Shown: in pieces, positions 7,700 through 10,278 of the stretch
Numbering within the stretch: position 1 is the stretch's first letter
Layout of the letters: every line of letters starts with the position of its first letter
Assembly: GCA_023259575.1 (NCBI GenBank)
Contig: JALRHN010000070.1
Coordinates: 1-10,278 of the forward strand
Direction of reading: 5' to 3'
Length of the DNA: 10,278 bases
Source: Candidatus Kapaibacterium sp.
Lineage (GTDB): Bacteria > Bacteroidota > Ignavibacteria > Kapaibacteriales > UBA961
Program-made: the position numbers and the translations under genes
Notes under the pieces: model-generated
Database searches by the model: none
Seen by the model: the letters and a program-made list of their open reading frames with translations, nothing else
Told to the model about the DNA's origin: nothing

Positions 7700-8879
7700 T
7701 ATGATAAACTCTTAATACTTCTGTATTACCATTTGCAATAAGTCCAGATAGTAATAATGATGCACTTGCTCTTAAGTCAGAAGACATAACAGTTGCACCA
7801 GTTAATGGTTTTCCACCAAATACGATAGCAGAATTTTCTGCCATCTCTATTGATGCTCCTAATCTTTGTAACTCTGGAACATGATGAAATCTTGTTGGAT
7901 AGATAGTATCAGTTATTCTACTTGCTCCTTGAGCACACATCATAAATGCTATCCATTGTGCTTGAGCATCTGTAGGAAATCCGGGATAAGGAGCTGTAGT
8001 GATATCTGTAGGTTTTGGCAAACCAGTCATTTCAACTGATATTGTATTGCCATTAACATCAATACTTACACCTGCCTCTTCTAATTTAGAAATAACAGCA
8101 GTTAGATGATATGGATTAACATTTTCTAGAATAGCTTTGCCTTGAGTCATAGCTATACCAATCAAAAAAGTAGCTGCTTCAATTCTATCAGAAATATTCT
8201 CAAAATCAACTGCTTTAAGCTCAGAAACACCCTCTATTTCTAAGGTAGTGGTTCCTATACCGTCTATTTTAGCTCCCATTTTAACAAGCATTTTAGCAAG
8301 AGCAGTTATCTCTGGCTCTTGTGCTGCATTACTCATTATAGTAGTTCCCTTTGCCATAACTGCGGCAGTAAGAACATTTTCTGTAGCTCCAACACTAGAA
8401 ATATCGAAATGGATACGATTCCCTTTAAGTTCTTTTGCCTTAGCATAGATATAACCGTTTTCAATTGTTATTTCTGCTCCTAATTTTTCAAAACCTTTTA
8501 GATGCAAATCTACAGGCCTTGGGCCAAAGGCGCAACCACCTGGCAAAGACACTTTAGCTTGACCATATCTAGCTAATAAAGGCCCAAGCACATTTATGGA
8601 GGCTCGCATCTGTTTAACATATTCATATGGAGCTTCAAAAGAATTTACAGCTGTAGAATCAATAAAAAGCTCATTATCATTTAATTCACTATGAGCACCC
8701 ATTGCTCCTAGTAGCCTAGTCATTGTCCAAACATCTTTAATTCTAGGGGTATTTGTAAAACGATAAATTCCTGGTGCTAAAAGCACAGTAGGAATTAAAG
8801 CCAAAGAAGCATTCTTGGCACCTGATATTTGTACGGTACCACTTAGGCGTTGTCCGCCTTCAATTATTAATTTGTCCAT
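7617..8879 (-). CDS. murA: UDP-N-acetylglucosamine 1-carboxyvinyltransferase
   Basis: MurA transfers enolpyruvate from PEP to UDP-GlcNAc in the cytoplasm, the first committed step of peptidoglycan synthesis. The 420-residue length is normal. Visible signatures are the Lys22-Asn23 pair (SGAKNA), the catalytic loop PGGCAFGPRPVD with Cys116 (equivalent to E. coli Cys115), the general-acid region FPTDAQ with Asp304 (equivalent to E. coli Asp305), SDLRASASL at 367-375 and HIDRGYE near the end. Having Cys rather than Asp at 116 is the form usually sensitive to fosfomycin, an inference from family knowledge. ATG 8879 begins MDKLIIEGG, the expected MurA N-terminus. It appears to be the first gene of a minus-strand operon with the EnvC-like gene, whose start lies inside its 3' end. 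A promoter match sits about 55-85 bp upstream. Confidence 0.97.
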   Translation of the reverse strand: MDKLIIEGGQRLSGTVQISGAKNASLALIPTVLLAPGIYRFTNTPRIKDVWTMTRLLGAMGAHSELNDNELFIDSTAVNSFEAPYEYVKQMRASINVLGPLLARYGQAKVSLPGGCAFGPRPVDLHLKGFEKLGAEITIENGYIYAKAKELKGNRIHFDISSVGATENVLTAAVMAKGTTIMSNAAQEPEITALAKMLVKMGAKIDGIGTTTLEIEGVSELKAVDFENISDRIEAATFLIGIAMTQGKAILENVNPYHLTAVISKLEEAGVSIDVNGNTISVEMTGLPKPTDITTAPYPGFPTDAQAQWIAFMMCAQGASRITDTIYPTRFHHVPELQRLGASIEMAENSAIVFGGKPLTGATVMSSDLRASASLLLSGLIANGNTEVLRVYHIDRGYEQIEKKFQQLGASIQRASTEEY

Positions 8880-8908
8880 TGTTCATGCTGCAAAACCATG
8901 AGTAAATA

Positions 8909-8928
8909 CGTGCTTAACACGCGGGGGG
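8909..8928 (-). promoter_or_regulatory. C-run and small hairpin in the murA leader
   Basis: Just downstream of the predicted murA transcription start, the transcript strand carries six C residues (8928-8923). They overlap a small inverted repeat, CGTG at 8921-8918 with CACG at 8912-8909 around a 5-base loop. A G/C run is conspicuous in this AT-rich window. The hairpin is too weak and lacks a T run, so it is not a terminator. It could be an operator or a leader element, or it could be chance. Confidence 0.25.
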
Positions 8929-8933
8929 CAACA

Positions 8934-8964
8934 CAAAAGTAAGATAAAGTGTTGAAAGCACAAA
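8934..8964 (-). promoter_or_regulatory. Bacteroidota-type promoter for the murA operon
   Basis: Read on the minus strand, TTTG (8964-8961) is followed after 19 bases by TACTTTTG (8941-8934), a full match to the TTTG / TAnnTTTG consensus with near-ideal spacing. Transcription would start near 8930 and give a leader of about 50 bases before the murA ATG. It is the only convincing match found upstream of any of the four minus-strand genes, which supports one operon. Confidence 0.6.
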
Positions 8965-9004
8965 TACATAGTATGTGTTTTTCTAACTTTAGCTGTGTTT
9001 TTTG

Positions 9005-9012
9005 TATTTTTG
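9005..9012 (+). promoter_or_regulatory. Candidate -7 element for gatC
   Basis: TATTTTTG matches TAnnTTTG exactly and lies 47 bp before the gatC ATG. The region where a TTTG -33 element should sit reads TTTTTC (8978-8983), one base off. The surrounding DNA is T-rich, so a chance match is quite possible. It would form a divergent pair with the murA promoter in the same 180-bp spacer. Confidence 0.35.
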
Positions 9013-9059
9013 CGCTGTATTTTTATCAAAATAGTATAATTAATCTAATTCTATTAATA

Positions 9060-9359
9060 ATGAAAAACTCTTCACATATAGATTCAGCATCAATTGAACG
9101 CATAGCAGAACTTTCTAAACTTTCTTTGTCTGCCGAACAAAAAGATGATATTATTAATCAATTAACAAATATCATCTCTTCTATAGATGTGATTAACTCA
9201 TTAGAATTAGATGAAATTGAACCATTAGAACATATCGTAGATCTTCCTGACATTTTTAGGGAAGATTGTATTAAAGATTCTCTTTCAATTCAAGATACTC
9301 TTATGAATGCTCCTCAAAAAAATGAGACATTTTTTAAGGTTCCAAAAGTGTTAGAATAA
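9060..9359 (+). CDS. gatC: Asp-tRNA(Asn)/Glu-tRNA(Gln) amidotransferase subunit C
   Basis: GatC is the small subunit of GatCAB, which amidates mischarged Glu-tRNA(Gln) or Asp-tRNA(Asn) in the cytoplasm; it stabilises the GatA-GatB pair. The 99-residue length is usual for the family. Visible signatures are the N-terminal helix IERIAELSKLSLS, a second helix with ISSIDVINSLEL, EIEPLEH, FREDCIKDSL and the C-terminal NAP...FFKVPKVLE that wraps GatA. An upstream in-frame GTG (8949) would add 37 hydrophobic residues absent from the family, so ATG 9060 is preferred. gatA and gatB are not in the window. The sigma factor gene follows 110 bp downstream on the same strand; the gap holds a T-rich stretch but no clear hairpin, so co-transcription is possible. 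Confidence 0.93.
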   Translation: MKNSSHIDSASIERIAELSKLSLSAEQKDDIINQLTNIISSIDVINSLELDEIEPLEHIVDLPDIFREDCIKDSLSIQDTLMNAPQKNETFFKVPKVLE

Positions 9360-9469
9360 GATTTTATTTATTTTTTTCAACTATGTACAATACTTTGACT
9401 TGCCATTCGTTGTGGCGGATCTAAAATTTTGAACTACAAACTCAGATTGACAAATATCAGGTGCCCTGA

Positions 9470-10278
9470 ATGAGGATTACGAAACAGTATACAAATCGCG
9501 AAAGCCAGTCTCTTGATAAATATTTACAAGAGATTGGAAGAGTTGAACTTCTAACGGGCGATGATGAAATAGATTTAGCCCGATTAATTAGAAAAGGCGG
9601 TTTTGATGGAGAATTAGCCCTAGAGCGTTTGGTAAAAGCCAATCTACGTTTTGTGGTGAGCGTTGCTAAGCAATATCAAAATCAAGGTTTATCACTTGGC
9701 GATTTAATCAATGAAGGAAATTTAGGATTGATTAAAGCTGCAAAGCGTTTTGATGAAACTCGTGGATTTAAGTTTATTTCTTATGCTGTATGGTGGATTA
9801 GACAATCTATCTTACAAGCTTTAGCAGAACAATCTAGAATTGTTAGGCTTCCATTAAATCGCGTAGGTGCGCTTAATAAAATTGGTAAAAAGTTCAGTGA
9901 ATTAGAACAAGCCTTTGAACGCGAACCTACCGCTGCAGAATTAGCTGAACAACTAGATATGAGTGTTGCGGAAATTTCAGAGACGATTAAAATTTCTGGT
10001 AGACATTTATCTGTTGATGCCCCATTTGTTCAAGGTGAAGACAATAGGCTTTTGGATATTCTTCCAAATGATCAACAACCACCACCAGATGCTGAATTAA
10101 TGCGTGAGTCTTTGCGTGTAGAGGTTCAGCAAGTTTTAACTACTCTATCGTCAAGAGAAGCCGAAGTAATTAAATTGTATTTTGGTCTTGACGGAGTATG
10201 CTTAACTCTAGAAGAAATTGGTGAGAAATTTAATCTTACAAGAGAACGTGTTAGACAAATTAAAGAAAAAGCAATTCG
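9470..10278 (+). CDS. rpoD: Primary (housekeeping) RNA polymerase sigma factor, 3'-truncated
   Basis: The sigma-70 family factor that directs RNA polymerase to housekeeping promoters. The first 269 residues are visible and the gene runs off the right edge, probably by about 20 residues judging from relatives of about 287-290. There is no region 1.1, as in Bacteroidota. Region 1.2 (about 11-41) has SLDKYLQEIGR. Region 2 (about 48-120) has NLRFVVSVAKQYQNQGLSLGDLINEGNLGL-type core-binding sequence and the -10 recognition helix ending YAVWWIRQSI. Region 3 covers about 122-200 with VDAPF at 182-186. Region 4 (about 213 on) has LSSREAEVI and the DNA-binding helix LTRERVRQIKEKAI. The link between regions 1.2 and 2 (RKGGFDGELALERL) appears a few residues longer than the common KKGDxxAxxxL form. 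ATG 9470 gives the expected MRITKQYTNRES start. Its promoter is unclear; a one-mismatch TAnnTTTG (AAATTTTG, 9424-9431) lies upstream. Confidence 0.96.
   Translation, partial: MRITKQYTNRESQSLDKYLQEIGRVELLTGDDEIDLARLIRKGGFDGELALERLVKANLRFVVSVAKQYQNQGLSLGDLINEGNLGLIKAAKRFDETRGFKFISYAVWWIRQSILQALAEQSRIVRLPLNRVGALNKIGKKFSELEQAFEREPTAAELAEQLDMSVAEISETIKISGRHLSVDAPFVQGEDNRLLDILPNDQQPPPDAELMRESLRVEVQQVLTTLSSREAEVIKLYFGLDGVCLTLEEIGEKFNLTRERVRQIKEKAI

Noticed and set aside
7509..7715. Plus-strand open frame of 68 codons opposite the envC/murA junction, and similar short frames at 2263-2502, 3580-3768, 5037-5246, 6195-6380, 6582-6788 and 8248-8448
   Set aside because: All lie antisense within well-supported genes, show no recognisable domain, and are the kind of open frame expected by chance.
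8852..8900. Two short leader open frames (minus strand) just upstream of and overlapping the murA start
   Set aside because: They are 8-10 codons long with no coding signature or attenuator structure; most likely chance ATGs.
8949..9059. GTG-initiated extension of gatC by 37 residues
   Set aside because: The added residues are hydrophobic and unlike any GatC N-terminus; the 99-residue form from ATG 9060 matches the family, and the extension would run through the promoter region.
1..10278. tRNA, rRNA, CRISPR array, insertion sequence, phage or defence genes
   Set aside because: No cloverleaf, regularly spaced repeat, transposase motif or terminal inverted repeat was seen on either strand; all long stretches are accounted for by the listed genes.

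Overview
The window is an AT-rich piece of core chromosome from a member of the Bacteroidota or a close FCB-group relative. Three things point that way. The housekeeping sigma factor is short, lacks region 1.1 and has the Bacteroidota-type sequence. A secreted subtilase ends in a type IX secretion (T9SS) sorting domain. Intergenic promoters fit the TTTG / TAnnTTTG pattern used by that sigma factor rather than TTGACA / TATAAT. Shine-Dalgarno-like sites are absent or weak throughout. The assignment is inferred from protein sequence recognised by eye; no search was run.

Layout, left to right. Positions 1-1079 (+) hold the 3' part of rpsA (ribosomal protein S1), followed by a strong intrinsic terminator and, immediately after it, a promoter for a small secreted protein of unknown function with a FlgD-like Ig domain (1194-1976, +). 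Converging on it with only 6 bp between stop codons is a four-gene minus-strand string, read from right to left: murA (8879-7617), an EnvC-like coiled-coil protein with a degenerate LytM domain (about 7699-6224, overlapping the end of murA), a HAMP-less sensor histidine kinase (6145-4901), and a 968-residue T9SS-exported subtilisin-like protease (4889-1983). A divergent intergenic region of 180 bp (8880-9059) separates murA from gatC (9060-9359, +), which is followed by the primary sigma factor gene (9470 to the window end, +, truncated).

How the genes may work together: murA (first committed step of peptidoglycan synthesis) and the EnvC-like protein (probable activator of cell-wall hydrolases) suit one cell-wall operon. 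The kinase and exported protease lie downstream on the same strand, 78 bp and 11 bp apart, with no recognisable internal promoter or terminator. One transcript linking wall synthesis, wall cleavage, envelope sensing and an exported protease is therefore plausible but unproven. rpsA, gatC and the sigma factor are ordinary information-processing genes.

I see no mobile element, CRISPR array, tRNA, rRNA, phage gene or defence system. No clearly novel system is evident. The items most worth a second look are the kinase-protease pair, the metal-site-degenerate EnvC homologue with its overlapping start, and the unrecognised secreted protein.
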